A stretch of DNA of 43,888 nt, taken from Candidatus Bruticola papionis (GTDB lineage Bacteria > Vulcanimicrobiota > Xenobia > Xenobiales > Xenobiaceae). Made by a program: the position numbers and the translations under genes. Shown piece after piece: positions 1 to 8,698 of this stretch (its first letter is position 1; every line of letters starts with the position of its first letter). A model generated the notes under the pieces. It saw only the letters and a list, made by a program, of their open reading frames with translations. It did no database searches and had not been told where the DNA came from. The stretch is taken from contig DHKB01000028.1 of assembly GCA_002407045.1 (NCBI GenBank), positions 987-44,874 on the forward strand. Reading direction: 5' to 3'.

Positions 1-1347
1 AAAGATATTCACAAAAATGCCAAAGTGGCTCCTTTTATGGCTGTCGATCAAGAAGGCGGTTTAGTAGATCGTTTTCGTTATCCGGAAATGAGCTTATCAC
101 CTGGCGCTATGGCCTTGGGCGTAACTGACAATGAAGCCAACATCTATGAAGCTCATCGCATTATGGGTGAAGAGTTGCGCGATTTGGGCATTCATATCGA
201 CTTTGCACCGTGTCTGGACGTCAATAACAACCCCCGCAACCCAATTATCGGTGTGCGTTCTTTTTCTGCCGATCCTCACAAAGCTGCTACTTTTGGTTGC
301 GCAGCCATTCGCGGCCTTAGAGACGGTGGCGTAATTCCTACGGCTAAACATTTTCCCGGTCATGGTAATACAGATACCGATTCCCATCTGGCTTTGCCCT
401 CAATAAAAGGTACTCGCCAACAACTTGAAGAGACAGAACTGGTGCCATTTAAAGCTGCCATTAAGGAAAAAGTGGAAGCTATTATGACTGCTCATATTGT
501 CTTCCCTGCTTTAGATGCCAAATTGCCTGCAACTCTTTCCAAAACGATTTTAACTGGACTCTTACGTCAAGAGCTGGGCTACGAAGGTGTAATTGTTACC
601 GATTCTCTGTCTATGAAATCGATAGCCAATACTTGGGGCTTTGGTGAAGCTACCGTTATGTCTATAGAAGCCGGAGCCGACTTGGTATTGGCTTTGGGAA
701 GTTTTGAGCAACAACTCGAATCTTTAGAAGCTCTTATAGAAGCGGTTAAGGGTGGACGTATTAGCGAAGAGCGTCTGGATGAGTCTTTAGCTCGCTTAGA
801 GAAATTGCGCCTCAATCACCAGGGACTTCCTCAAGAAGAAATGGCTCATACAGAAGAGCACCGTGCTATTATGAGCCAAATTGTGGCCCAAACTGCCGAA
901 ATACTGCGCGATAGAAACAATTTATTGCCTTTGCGTTTAGCTGAAGGCGCCAAAGTAGCGGTAGTTTCTCCCGATTTATTGCCTCAAAGTCCTTTGGGAG
1001 AAGTATCCCAGTCACTCAATTTAGCTCCTTTACTGGCTAAATACGGTATTGAAGCCCAAGAGTTTAAATTTAATATGGCCAGTTTCGGCCCGCCTTTAAA
1101 TCAATTAGTTCGCGATTTGCAAGGCTTCGACTATGTGATTTTGGCGCTCTATGCCCGAGGCCAGCTTTCCGATTCACAAAAAGAATTAGCTAGAGAAATT
1201 CCTCAAGTATGTGCCAATACTGTAATATTGCCCCTTTCCAGCCCTTACTTCTTGGAGGATATGGCTTGGATCGATACAGCTGTAACTGCTTATAATTATA
1301 GCTTAGCTTCTTTGGAAGCTGCCCTAGCTAAAATTTTTGCCAGATAG
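1..1347 (+). CDS. GH3 family beta-N-acetylhexosaminidase (NagZ-like), 5' end cut off by the window
   Basis: Glycoside hydrolase family 3 enzyme, expected to remove N-acetylglucosamine from muropeptides or chitin-type sugars. The frame is open from base 1, so the true start lies outside the window; the GTG at 25 is internal. The family signature KHFPGHGNTDTDSH lies at about bases 343-387, with the Asp-Ser-His acid/base dyad of NagZ enzymes (Asp at 379-381, His at 385-387). The catalytic nucleophile is the Asp at 601-603 in VTDSLSMKSI, and the substrate pocket motif AVDQEGG is at 43-63. A smaller alpha/beta C-terminal domain follows (about 880-1345), as in two-domain Bacillus-type NagZ. A signal peptide cannot be judged. 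It is followed by a strong terminator. The family assignment is secure; the exact substrate is inferred. Confidence 0.93.
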   Translation, partial: KDIHKNAKVAPFMAVDQEGGLVDRFRYPEMSLSPGAMALGVTDNEANIYEAHRIMGEELRDLGIHIDFAPCLDVNNNPRNPIIGVRSFSADPHKAATFGCAAIRGLRDGGVIPTAKHFPGHGNTDTDSHLALPSIKGTRQQLEETELVPFKAAIKEKVEAIMTAHIVFPALDAKLPATLSKTILTGLLRQELGYEGVIVTDSLSMKSIANTWGFGEATVMSIEAGADLVLALGSFEQQLESLEALIEAVKGGRISEERLDESLARLEKLRLNHQGLPQEEMAHTEEHRAIMSQIVAQTAEILRDRNNLLPLRLAEGAKVAVVSPDLLPQSPLGEVSQSLNLAPLLAKYGIEAQEFKFNMASFGPPLNQLVRDLQGFDYVILALYARGQLSDSQKELAREIPQVCANTVILPLSSPYFLEDMAWIDTAVTAYNYSLASLEAALAKIFAR

Positions 1348-1369
1348 AGTTAAATTATAAAATTACCTC

Positions 1370-1415
1370 AAACAAAATACGCTGCCCAAACAAATTCGGG
1401 CAGCGTATTTTGTTT
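1370..1415. terminator. Intrinsic terminator, bidirectional
   Basis: Perfect 18-bp inverted repeat (1370-1387 with 1398-1415) with a 10-base loop and A/T-rich ends on both sides. It lies between the convergent GH3 gene and the minus-strand gene ending at 1442, so it can serve both. Confidence 0.9.
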
Positions 1416-1441
1416 TATAAAGAGTTAATTACTTAGGTCAA

Positions 1442-1933
1442 TCAACTGTGCGGAGGGAAAACAGCGATAAATTTTACAATTCCATTTTCTACTTGGAATC
1501 CCAAACCAAGACTTTTATAAGCATAGAAAGATTGTTTGGGCTGACTCTTGGCTGTGGGCAATTCGTGAGCTAAATAGTTATTTCCATAAGCGGCAATAAA
1601 TTTGGCTTGCGGATCGCCGACTTGAATACCTTTGGAAGTAACAATACCTGGCTTATCAATATAAATTTGATAAGCATTGGCACTGCTGTCGTAATTGATT
1701 TGCACACCATTGAGATAGTAAATCCAAAATGGGCGCTTATGACCTACGAAAGCGTGATCAGCTTTAGGATTGCGTTGCACTATTTGCTCACATTTGGTAA
1801 TAGACATACCTATGCTTAAGGGGCCTACTCCTTTGCCGGGGCGCACGTCCCAATTGCTCTGAGCAGCAGCAACGCCAACCAAAAGTCCCACAGCTATAAC
1901 TATAGCCAAAATCAATTTGCTTATTTTACGCAT
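1442..1933 (-). CDS. Secreted protein of unknown function, 163 aa
   Basis: I do not recognise the family. ATG start with AAGGAAG 5 bases upstream. An N-terminal signal peptide (basic MRKISK, hydrophobic residues 7-22, Ala-rich end VAAAQS) predicts export. The mature part is about 140 residues, with a repeated-looking pattern of short beta-type segments (GVGPLSIGMS, YYLNGVQINYDS, GIQVGDPQAKFIAAYG). The phrase G-x-G-P-L-x-I-G-M followed by a predicted helix and a second G-D-P/A-x-x-K-x-x-x-x-Y-G block resembles small exported proteins with two related half-domains, but this is inference. It is divergent from nothing upstream, and the next minus-strand gene (2053-2727) is also exported. Confidence 0.75.
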   Translation of the reverse strand: MRKISKLILAIVIAVGLLVGVAAAQSNWDVRPGKGVGPLSIGMSITKCEQIVQRNPKADHAFVGHKRPFWIYYLNGVQINYDSSANAYQIYIDKPGIVTSKGIQVGDPQAKFIAAYGNNYLAHELPTAKSQPKQSFYAYKSLGLGFQVENGIVKFIAVFPPHS

Positions 1934-2052
1934 AAAATCTTCCTTTGCCAGCTAAAAAATTATAGCGAAAGTGAGAGCTCTTCGCCAATAAAATATTTAA
2001 CCTGAAAACTGGTACCTTGTTTTCTCAGCCAACAGCGCCTTTCCTTTGCTAC

Positions 2053-2727
2053 TTATTTTTCGTCGCCAATTACTTCCATACGATTGCGCAAGATATAATC
2101 TTTACGATTATAGTATTCGTTACGCAATGTATCACACTCAGCTAAAGCTTGGCGAAAAGCAGCCACAGTTGTATAAGTGTGAGAAGGTATATGCTCTTCG
2201 GTTTTCTCATACTCGGTATGGTTTCCATACATACCATAGCCTGCAACTGTGGTACTTGAAAAAGTTTCTTTTTTGGGAGTTTTTTCACCAGATAAAGTAG
2301 CTAAAGCAGCTAATACTTGATGGCGCTGAGTAATATAGTTGATGTACAAATCGTGTAATTCACGAATAGCACTGCTTTGCGAAGTTATTTCTCCAGCTAC
2401 AGAAAGCAAAGTTTGACTGACAGGCATGGCATTTTTATCCAAAAATTTACTGAGCTCGGCAAAAGAAAGCTTGTTACTTTGGATTATTAAATAGCGCAAA
2501 TCATTATCGTATTTTTCTGCCGCTTTCATTTTATAAAGATAGTCGTTAACTATTTTATTGACTCGCGTTTTATCAAGTAATTGAATTTCTGCACGATTAT
2601 CTAAATCGACAACTTCATATTTTACTTCAGGCTGACGCTCGGCTTGAGCGGGATAGCTAAAGAACATACTTCCACTCATCAAAACAGCGGATACACAAAA
2701 AATTAGATATAACCTATTTTTGTTCAC
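2053..2727 (-). CDS. Secreted protein of unknown function, 224 aa
   Basis: I do not recognise the family. The GTG start is supported by a GGAGGG site 5 bases upstream. Residues 1-29 form a signal peptide ending in YPAQA. The mature protein is predicted largely helical and charged (for example residues 50-130 with many Lys, Glu and Leu), followed by a Gly/Tyr-containing stretch (VAGYGMYGNHTEY, about 165-177) and a second helix. It lies just downstream of the CsgG-like gene on the same strand, 93 bases away with only a weak hairpin between, so the two may be co-expressed. Periplasmic or surface location is inferred from the signal peptide. Confidence 0.7.
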   Translation of the reverse strand: MNKNRLYLIFCVSAVLMSGSMFFSYPAQAERQPEVKYEVVDLDNRAEIQLLDKTRVNKIVNDYLYKMKAAEKYDNDLRYLIIQSNKLSFAELSKFLDKNAMPVSQTLLSVAGEITSQSSAIRELHDLYINYITQRHQVLAALATLSGEKTPKKETFSSTTVAGYGMYGNHTEYEKTEEHIPSHTYTTVAAFRQALAECDTLRNEYYNRKDYILRNRMEVIGDEK

Positions 2728-2752
2728 TTTATCCCTCCATAAAAAATAAAAA

Positions 2753-2799
2753 AGCAGAGAAACAAAACTGTATAACTCGAACCAGTATGCTCCTCTGCT
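2753..2799 (-). terminator. Weak terminator-like hairpin after the CsgG-like gene
   Basis: 7-bp inverted repeat (AGCAGAG/CTCTGCT, 2753-2759 with 2793-2799) with a long 33-base loop, followed on the minus strand by a short T-rich stretch. The long loop makes it a doubtful terminator. Confidence 0.35.
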
Positions 2800-2820
2800 C
2801 AGATCATCAAAAATATGATG

Positions 2821-3828
2821 TTATAACTTACTCTCAACTAAGTCGCCATTTTTAATTTTATTGCCCTCTTCAACTTCAAGGACTTGGCACTCGCTAGCTT
2901 CTTCGTCTACGTTGATTACCTGGACTTGAGCAACGGTCTTCTTAATCTTAACGCTGCCTTTTTGCTCGTCGCGGCGTACTTGGAAAACCATCTTTTGAGT
3001 AATACCGTGTTTGGATCCTAAGTTGATATAGACTTTGTCACCTTCTACATAAGCTACGAAACCGGTATATTTTACCTTGGCAGGCAAAGACTTAAACTTC
3101 ACAGTATTAAGCTGGTCGGCTAAATCTTTGGCAATAGCATAATAAACATTGCCCATAGCACTGTCAGAAGAGCTACTGTTGTTGGAGCTGGTTTTGATAA
3201 GACCAACATTGGTGCTACTACTTCCCTTACCGATTTCGATATTTTTACGGCAACTGGCTGTGGCTACAATTCTGGCAGATTCACTGTCTAAAACTTTAAC
3301 TTCGATAGAGACTTTAGCAACATCGGGAGCTTTACTTGAACTACCCACACCGAACATGGAAAATGAGCTGCTTTTGCCTTGTTCAACAACAAATTCAGTA
3401 ACTTTACCCGTAATGAGATAATCAACTCCCAGCAATTGTTTCATACGAGCAGCGCTTTCAGCGGTTACTCCTCCGCTGGCTCCCAATTCCTGTTCTTTAA
3501 GAACTAATTCCAACTGTTCACGCTCAATTACGCTAAAGCGATCAGAATTAGCTAATTCTGTAGTTAAAATAGCCGGAATAGCTTGACCGACTTCAGTACT
3601 ATCGGCATTTCTAAATCCGGAACGATTTGTATAAAAATCTAAAACTGCAACGGTGTAAGGGCCACCGGGAGCAGGAGTATTTTGGGCTTGGGCCATTAAA
3701 GGCAACCAAAAACAACCCAGAGTCAAAACTAATAATGATAGAAAAAGCTTACTGCGAAAATTTATAATTTGGCTCCTGAAAGAAATATCGGCAACTTGCC
3801 ACATATTCATGTACAACAAATACCCCAT
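2821..3828 (-). CDS. CsgG-family secreted protein
   Basis: CsgG/FlgO/GNA1162-like protein, 335 aa from the first ATG. Residues about 55-160 match the family core: a strand with AVLDFYTNRSG, then a helix ending with TTELANSDRFSVIEREQ and a second strand LLGVDYLITGKVTEF. In CsgG this fold forms an outer-membrane secretion pore; related proteins only bind or assemble lipoproteins, so the role here is open. A hydrophobic segment (about 28-45, ending LMAQAQN) is a signal peptide with no lipobox Cys. A C-terminal domain (about 245-335) has an SH3/OB-like pattern KVYINLGSKHGI that resembles FlgT-C-type domains. The start is uncertain: the ATG at 3828 has no Shine-Dalgarno site, while a clear AGGAG at 3773-3777 lies inside the reading frame, 7 bases before an in-frame ATA. 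Confidence 0.85.
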   Translation of the reverse strand: MGYLLYMNMWQVADISFRSQIINFRSKLFLSLLVLTLGCFWLPLMAQAQNTPAPGGPYTVAVLDFYTNRSGFRNADSTEVGQAIPAILTTELANSDRFSVIEREQLELVLKEQELGASGGVTAESAARMKQLLGVDYLITGKVTEFVVEQGKSSSFSMFGVGSSSKAPDVAKVSIEVKVLDSESARIVATASCRKNIEIGKGSSSTNVGLIKTSSNNSSSSDSAMGNVYYAIAKDLADQLNTVKFKSLPAKVKYTGFVAYVEGDKVYINLGSKHGITQKMVFQVRRDEQKGSVKIKKTVAQVQVINVDEEASECQVLEVEEGNKIKNGDLVESKL

Positions 3829-4127
3829 TTAATATACCAAAAATGGAATATTGTTTACCAGATACTCACATTATACTATATCAATGTTAATAAACATAGT
3901 TTATTAAGCATATTTTTGGTATTTTAAAATTATATATTGGCAAACGAGTTCACTAATAAATACATGAATAGCATTATTTCACTTTGTATAAAAATCAGCA
4001 GGTAAGGCTGATATTTTTACGAAAAATTCGCGAAGTTGGTTGCTTGTATACTTCGGGGCTGGAGCTTTATCTTGCGTCGAGTGTTTGGCAGCACGCTTAT
4101 TCTGCTTTGGTTGGAGAATAGTTAAAG
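3829..4127. other. Divergent intergenic region with promoter signals
   Basis: 299 bases without a gene, between the CsgG-like gene (minus) and the YbjN-like gene (plus). It is AT-rich near 3850-3960 and contains a perfect TATAAT on the minus strand at 3870-3875, about 42 bases before the CsgG-like ORF; no good -35 is visible. Near 4033-4056 a short inverted repeat CGAAG/CTTCG occurs in the leader of the plus-strand gene. Nothing else is recognisable. Confidence 0.45.
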
Positions 4128-4544
4128 ATGATTAATATAAAGAAATTACTTGACGAAGCCGAGTTAGAGTATGAAGTTGATGAAGATGGCGATTATCAAC
4201 TGGTTATGAATTTAGCTGAAGACGATGAAGACGAAGATGAAGCCCGTACTCAAGTCGTAGTCGTCGGTGCCGAGCCTCAAGAAGCCGGTTGTGCCGAGTT
4301 TATCCATATTTATTCCAAAGCTGCCGACATTGATGACATTCCCGAAGAAGATTTTCTCGAGCTGCTCAAAGAGAACAGTGAATACTCTTGCGGCGCTTGG
4401 GAAATTGCCGGCGACAACTTGCTTTTCAATTGCAAAGTTTTGGCCAATAAATTGTCTAGCGAAGAATTGTTAGACATTATCTCTATTGCTGCTAGAACTG
4501 CCGACGAAAAAGAAGCCGAATATTCTGACGAAGATATTAACTAA
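4128..4544 (+). CDS. Acidic YbjN-like (type III chaperone-like fold) protein, 138 aa
   Basis: Small, strongly acidic cytoplasmic protein. The pattern of an N-terminal helix, then a strand-rich region (YQLVMN, TQVVVVG, EFIHIYSKA), then the LLKENSEYSCGAWEIAGDNLLFNCKVLANKLSSEELLDIISIA block matches the YbjN / type III secretion chaperone-like fold, whose C-terminal half reads roughly LL..N.....G.F.....L.........L..EEL...I. Residues 32-39 are a run of Glu/Asp. Members of this family bind partner proteins; no partner can be named from context. GGAG lies 11 bases before the ATG. It stands alone, ended by a shared terminator. Confidence 0.75.
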   Translation: MINIKKLLDEAELEYEVDEDGDYQLVMNLAEDDEDEDEARTQVVVVGAEPQEAGCAEFIHIYSKAADIDDIPEEDFLELLKENSEYSCGAWEIAGDNLLFNCKVLANKLSSEELLDIISIAARTADEKEAEYSDEDIN

Positions 4545-4568
4545 CTTCATAGTTTTTACTAAATAGCT

Positions 4569-4630
4569 AAAGCCCCTGATCGCCTTAATCCTGAATATCT
4601 TTTCAGATAAAGCCGATCAGAGGCTTTTTT
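4569..4630. terminator. Bidirectional terminator
   Basis: AAAGCC(C)CTGATCG at 4569-4582 pairs with CGATCAG(A)GGCTTT at 4614-4626, with one mismatch, followed by TTTTTT on the plus strand and T-rich on the minus strand. It lies between convergent genes. Confidence 0.85.
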
Positions 4631-4641
4631 GTTTGCTGCTT

Positions 4642-5355
4642 CTAGGCTAAGGTAGCAATTACACTTTGGAAAGCAGCCTGTACTTCTTCAGGTTGTAAAT
4701 TGGCAAAACCTAAAGTATGCAAATCGACGCCGGGCTCTGCACCGGGGATAAGTTTTTGCAAAAGCTCAACATCATAGCGACGCACTATTACTCCATGTTG
4801 CAACAACTTACCATTATGGCGCACTTGAGCGCTGCCTACAAATTTGCGCCCCAAAGCTGTTATTTCTCCCGGAGCGGTTACAGCCATACAAGAAGGGTGA
4901 GAAGCGCCACCGGGAATCGAGCCGTCGGTCGCTGCAGATACGGGCAAACCGAGCTTTTGCAAAGCTTTTCCTAAAACAGCTGCAATATTGGCAAAAGCCT
5001 GAGCGATTTTGAGATGGCTATCCACTTCAGGCACAATCACAGCGTAGGTAATTTCTCCAGGCATATGCAATAGAGCCCGGCCACCAGTAGGACGGCGCAC
5101 TACTTCCACATGACAAGTGCGGCACAAATTTTGATCGATCCATGTTTCAGCTTGATTTCGTCCCAAACTTAAAGTAGGCTGAGCCCAACTGTAAAGACGC
5201 AATATAGGACTTGAGCATCCCTCCATCAGTTGCCAATCGCGAGCCATATTTTTAGCTCCACTCAAAGGGGGGTCAATAATATATTGCCAAGTTGATGCTG
5301 GATATTTTTTTAAGAAATTGTGCTCCATGGATTTTTTGACTTTCTTGCTGGACAA
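4642..5355 (-). CDS. lplA: Lipoate-protein ligase A family
   Basis: BPL/LplA-type ligase that attaches lipoate (or octanoate) to lipoyl domains, most likely GcvH encoded in the same operon. Visible family features are the RRPTGGRALLH motif at about residues 86-96, preceded by SLGRNQ, and the KFVGSAQVRHNGKLLQHG block (about 170-187) that carries the catalytic-site Lys and Ser-Ala-Gln/Arg residues. The length of 237 aa suits the short LplA/LipM-like form without the C-terminal accessory domain. Two starts are possible: TTG at 5355 with GGAGG 9 bases upstream (adopted), or ATG at 5328. It lies 78 bases after gcvPB, and its Shine-Dalgarno site is inside a hairpin (5361-5402). A LipM-type octanoyltransferase is an alternative. 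Confidence 0.88.
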   Translation of the reverse strand: MSSKKVKKSMEHNFLKKYPASTWQYIIDPPLSGAKNMARDWQLMEGCSSPILRLYSWAQPTLSLGRNQAETWIDQNLCRTCHVEVVRRPTGGRALLHMPGEITYAVIVPEVDSHLKIAQAFANIAAVLGKALQKLGLPVSAATDGSIPGGASHPSCMAVTAPGEITALGRKFVGSAQVRHNGKLLQHGVIVRRYDVELLQKLIPGAEPGVDLHTLGFANLQPEEVQAAFQSVIATLA

Positions 5356-5360
5356 TAGAA

Positions 5361-5402
5361 GGGCCCTCCCCGCCGCTACAACATAACGAACAAGAAGGGC
5401 CC
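5361..5402 (-). promoter_or_regulatory. Hairpin covering the lplA ribosome binding site
   Basis: On the minus strand GGGCCCTTCT (5402-5393) can pair with GGGGAGGGCCC (5371-5361), about 10 bp with two wobbles. The GGAGG at 5365-5369, 9 bases before the TTG start of lplA, lies inside the 3' arm. It may limit lplA translation or stabilise the end of the gcvPB message. Confidence 0.45.
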
Positions 5403-5433
5403 GTCGTTTTTGACTTATGGTAAGTAGACCGAA

Positions 5434-6873
5434 CTATTTAGGCTGTTGCAAAATAGGTTTGCGAGCCGCTTTAGTTTCGTCCAATCTGGTTACAGGCAAG
5501 TTCTTGGGCACATCGTGCAAACTCTCGCCGCTTTCATGAGCCGCTATATCAAGCATAGCTTCAATAAATTCATCCATAACTTCTTTACTCTCGGTTTCGG
5601 TAGGCTCAATCATCAAAGCCTCCTCTACTATCAGAGGGAAGTAAATAGTGGGAGCATGGAATCCTCTATCAAGCAAAGCTTTAGCAATGTCTAAAGCATG
5701 TAAGCCCTTGGCCTTTTTTAATTCGGAAGCGGAAAGCACAAATTCGTGCATGCAAATACGATCAAAAGGCAGCTTGTAGGCTCCTTTTAAACGTACGCGC
5801 ATATAATTGGCCGCCAGAACAGCCAGACGGCTGGCTTGACGCAAACCTTCAGCTCCCAAAGAGCGTATATAAGCATAGGCTTTAACTAATACCAAGAAAT
5901 TGCCCCAGAACATGCGCACGCGACCAATGGTCTTTTCAGCTTTTTCTAAAGCAAAACCGTTCTCAGTTTTTACTGCTATAGGGCCGGGCAGAAAAGCCAC
6001 TAATTTTCCTTTAGCACCTACTGGACCACTGCCTGGGCCTCCGCCGCCGTGAGGAGTAGAAAAGGTTTTGTGCAAGTTGAGATGCACCATATCGAAGCCC
6101 ATATCGCCAGGTCTGGCAATACCCATTAAAGCGTTCATATTAGCGCCGTCATAATAAACTAACGCCCCAGCTTCATGAAGAATACGACATATTTCTTCGA
6201 TATGGGCTTCAAATAAGCCCAAAGTGCTAGGGTTAGTCAGCATAAGAGCAGCTACTTTTGGGCTCATATGAGCTTTGAGAGCTTCAATATCAACAGAACC
6301 ATCGGCGGCCGAAGGAATAGTTACTACTTCAAAGCCAGCTAAAGCTGCTGAGGCAGGGTTGGTACCATGCGAAGAGTCGGGCACAATAATAATATTGCGC
6401 TCCTGACCTAAAGAGCGGAAATAAGCAGCGATAGTAAATAAAGCAGTTACTTCACCGTGCGCTCCTGCAGAAGGTTGCAAGGTGACGCCGTCCATGCCGG
6501 TTATTTCAGCCAAGCTTTCTTGCAACTCATACATAAGTTGCAAAGCGCCCTGAGCATGCTCAAAATCTGTCAAAGGATGAATATCAGTAAAACCAGGCAA
6601 AGCAGCCACAGTTTCATTGACTCTGGGATTGTACTTCATAGTACAAGATCCCAAAGGATAAAATTGTGTGTCTACAGAGTAGTTTTTTTGCGAAAGGCCC
6701 ACGAAATGGCGCATAACGTCCAATTCCGACAGCTCCGGCAATTCCAAATCATCTTGGCGCAGCATAGAAGAAGGAATAAACTCAGCTTCTTTTATAGGAG
6801 GGCAATCGCTCTGTGGAGGCATAGTGCCAAGCCGACCGGCATGGGATTTTTCAAATAAGGTCTTAGTGGTCAT
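5434..6873 (-). CDS. gcvPB: Glycine dehydrogenase (decarboxylating), subunit 2
   Basis: Beta (PLP-binding) subunit of the split P protein of the glycine cleavage system, 479 aa, the normal length. It decarboxylates glycine and passes the aminomethyl group to lipoyl-GcvH. Family landmarks: FYPLGSCTMKYNPR (71-84), QPSAGAHGE (133-141), DSSHGTNPASA (166-176), YYDGANMNAL (240-249) and HLNLHKTFSTPHGGGGPGSG, in which Lys269 (codon 6067-6069) forms the Schiff base with PLP. It follows gcvPA with a 9-base gap; AAGGAGG lies 14 bases before the ATG. It is part of the gcvT-gcvH-gcvPA-gcvPB-lplA set. No regulatory signal is visible in front of it. Confidence 0.97.
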   Translation of the reverse strand: MTTKTLFEKSHAGRLGTMPPQSDCPPIKEAEFIPSSMLRQDDLELPELSELDVMRHFVGLSQKNYSVDTQFYPLGSCTMKYNPRVNETVAALPGFTDIHPLTDFEHAQGALQLMYELQESLAEITGMDGVTLQPSAGAHGEVTALFTIAAYFRSLGQERNIIIVPDSSHGTNPASAALAGFEVVTIPSAADGSVDIEALKAHMSPKVAALMLTNPSTLGLFEAHIEEICRILHEAGALVYYDGANMNALMGIARPGDMGFDMVHLNLHKTFSTPHGGGGPGSGPVGAKGKLVAFLPGPIAVKTENGFALEKAEKTIGRVRMFWGNFLVLVKAYAYIRSLGAEGLRQASRLAVLAANYMRVRLKGAYKLPFDRICMHEFVLSASELKKAKGLHALDIAKALLDRGFHAPTIYFPLIVEEALMIEPTETESKEVMDEFIEAMLDIAAHESGESLHDVPKNLPVTRLDETKAARKPILQQPK

Positions 6874-6882
6874 TGTCTTGTG

Positions 6883-8226
6883 CTAAGCCTCCTTCCCATT
6901 GCGTAAAATGCTGATAAGTTCGTCAATTTGCGCTTTTTTGGTCAGCTCAGTGCAACATAAAAGCACACAATCAGCCATTTCTGGGTAGTCCTTTTCTAAT
7001 AAGTAGCCACCCTGGATGCCCTCGCAAGCCAAATATTGCATAAGTTTGGCAGCTGTGCCTTGCGGACAACGCAAAACGAATTCATTATAGGTGGGGCCAG
7101 AAAGAGGCAGCGAGAAGCCCTCGAGCTTAGAAACTTGTTCTTTAAGATAGGCAGAACTTTGCAAAGAACTTACGGCAGCCTTTTTCAGACCAACAGGGCC
7201 CAAAAGGCTTAGATAAATTGTGGTGGCCAAAGCACACAGCGCTTGGTTAGAACAGATATTTGAAGAAGCCTTTTCTCGACGAATATGCTGCTCGCGAGCT
7301 TGTAAAGTTAAGCAAAAACCGCGTCGTCCTTGAGCATCTTCAGTGAGACCGACTAAACGTCCAGGAATGCGGCGCATAAGCTTATTTGTACAAGCCAAGA
7401 AGCCAACATAGGGGCCACCGTAAGCCACAGGATTGCCCAAAGACTGGGCGTCGCCGCAGCAAATATCAGCGCCATATTCTCCAGGCGAACGCAATAAAGC
7501 CAAGCATACAGGATCGGACACTTCTACAATAGCTAAAGCTCCAGAAGAGTGAGCTTTTTGGCAAAGGGACGGGCCATCTTCGATAATGCCCAAGAAATTG
7601 GGATTTTGTACCAAAACAGCTGCGACATCAGCGCCGACTTCAGGCAAACAGGTTTGGCCTGTTTTGGGATCGAGCGGAATTTCTTCTACTTGTATAGAGC
7701 TACCAGCCAAATAAGTAGCAATAACTTCACGAATTTGAGGATGCAAACCGCGTGAAATTAGCACTTTACTACGTCTAGTCTGAGCTACAGCCATTAATAT
7801 AGCGTCGGCAGCGGCAGTACCGCCATCGTAGACGGAAGCATTAGCTACATCTAAACCGGTTAGGCGACAAATCAAACTCTGAAACTCAAAAATAGTTTGT
7901 AAAGTACCCTGGCTAGCTTCCGCTTGATAAGGAGTATAGGCAGTCAGAAACTCAGAGCGCGAAATGATGTGATTTACGATAGAAGGGATAAAGTGGCGGT
8001 AGGCGCCAGCTCCCAAAAAGCTCCCCCCGCTAAATGTACAGTTACGGTCGGCTAAGCTTTTGAAATAATCTATTAAATCGTACTCACTCAAAGTTTCAGG
8101 CAATTGCAAAGGACGATTTAAAAGCAGCTTCTCGGGAATTGAGGCAAAAAGCTCATCCCAAGAGCCAACGCCTACTTCAGCCAACATAGTTTCTATATCA
8201 GCCGGAGTATGGGGAATATAAGTCAA
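6883..8226 (-). CDS. gcvPA: Glycine dehydrogenase (decarboxylating), subunit 1
   Basis: Alpha subunit of the two-gene P protein, 447 aa, of usual length; pairs with GcvPB to form the active decarboxylase. It starts with the typical TYIPHTPADIETML and carries FLGAGAYRHFIPSIVNHI (about 70-87), TAYTPYQAEASQGTLQ and SQGTL-type motifs of the family; the PLP lysine is on GcvPB. The start is a TTG at 8226 that directly abuts the gcvH stop codon (TAA-TTG), with GGAGGA 8 bases upstream inside gcvH, so the two genes are translationally coupled. Confidence 0.96.
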   Translation of the reverse strand: MTYIPHTPADIETMLAEVGVGSWDELFASIPEKLLLNRPLQLPETLSEYDLIDYFKSLADRNCTFSGGSFLGAGAYRHFIPSIVNHIISRSEFLTAYTPYQAEASQGTLQTIFEFQSLICRLTGLDVANASVYDGGTAAADAILMAVAQTRRSKVLISRGLHPQIREVIATYLAGSSIQVEEIPLDPKTGQTCLPEVGADVAAVLVQNPNFLGIIEDGPSLCQKAHSSGALAIVEVSDPVCLALLRSPGEYGADICCGDAQSLGNPVAYGGPYVGFLACTNKLMRRIPGRLVGLTEDAQGRRGFCLTLQAREQHIRREKASSNICSNQALCALATTIYLSLLGPVGLKKAAVSSLQSSAYLKEQVSKLEGFSLPLSGPTYNEFVLRCPQGTAAKLMQYLACEGIQGGYLLEKDYPEMADCVLLCCTELTKKAQIDELISILRNGKEA

Positions 8227-8625
8227 TTAAGCATCCTCCGTAATTTTCTTGTAAGCAGCAGCATCCAGAAGGTTGTCTAAATCGGCAGGGTTACTCATCT
8301 TAATACGGGCGATCCAACCTTTGCCAAAGGGCTCTTGGTTAATGATTTCGGGAGTAAATTCATCATTGTCTTCGCAAAGGCAAGGATTTACTTCGATAAC
8401 TTCACCGCTGACGGGAGCATACATATCAGACACGGTTTTAACAGACTCTACAGTGCCCAAAGACTCTCCCTGGGAGTATAACTTGCCCACTTCAGGGACT
8501 TCAACGAAAACTATATCGCCCAACTGCTCTTGAGCAAAATCAGTAATGCCTACTACGGCCACGTTGTCTTCGGTTACGCGTACCCATTCATGATCACTGG
8601 TGTATTTAAGATCCTGAGGAATCAT
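8227..8625 (-). CDS. gcvH: Glycine cleavage system H protein
   Basis: Lipoyl-carrier protein, 132 aa, that shuttles the aminomethyl intermediate between P, T and L proteins. The lipoylation motif ESVKTVSD is present with Lys63 (codon 8437-8439); DHEWVRV (11-17) and GDIVFVEVPEVG (36-47) are typical of the H protein rather than of other lipoyl domains. AGGAG lies about 9 bases before the ATG. It probably receives lipoate from the LplA encoded downstream. A hairpin separates it from gcvT upstream. Confidence 0.97.
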   Translation of the reverse strand: MIPQDLKYTSDHEWVRVTEDNVAVVGITDFAQEQLGDIVFVEVPEVGKLYSQGESLGTVESVKTVSDMYAPVSGEVIEVNPCLCEDNDEFTPEIINQEPFGKGWIARIKMSNPADLDNLLDAAAYKKITEDA

Positions 8626-8698
8626 AGTTGAATCTCCTTAATTGCTGAGAAGTTTTGCCGATTGTTCTGCCAAGAGGCGACAGAAAGATAATAAACCG

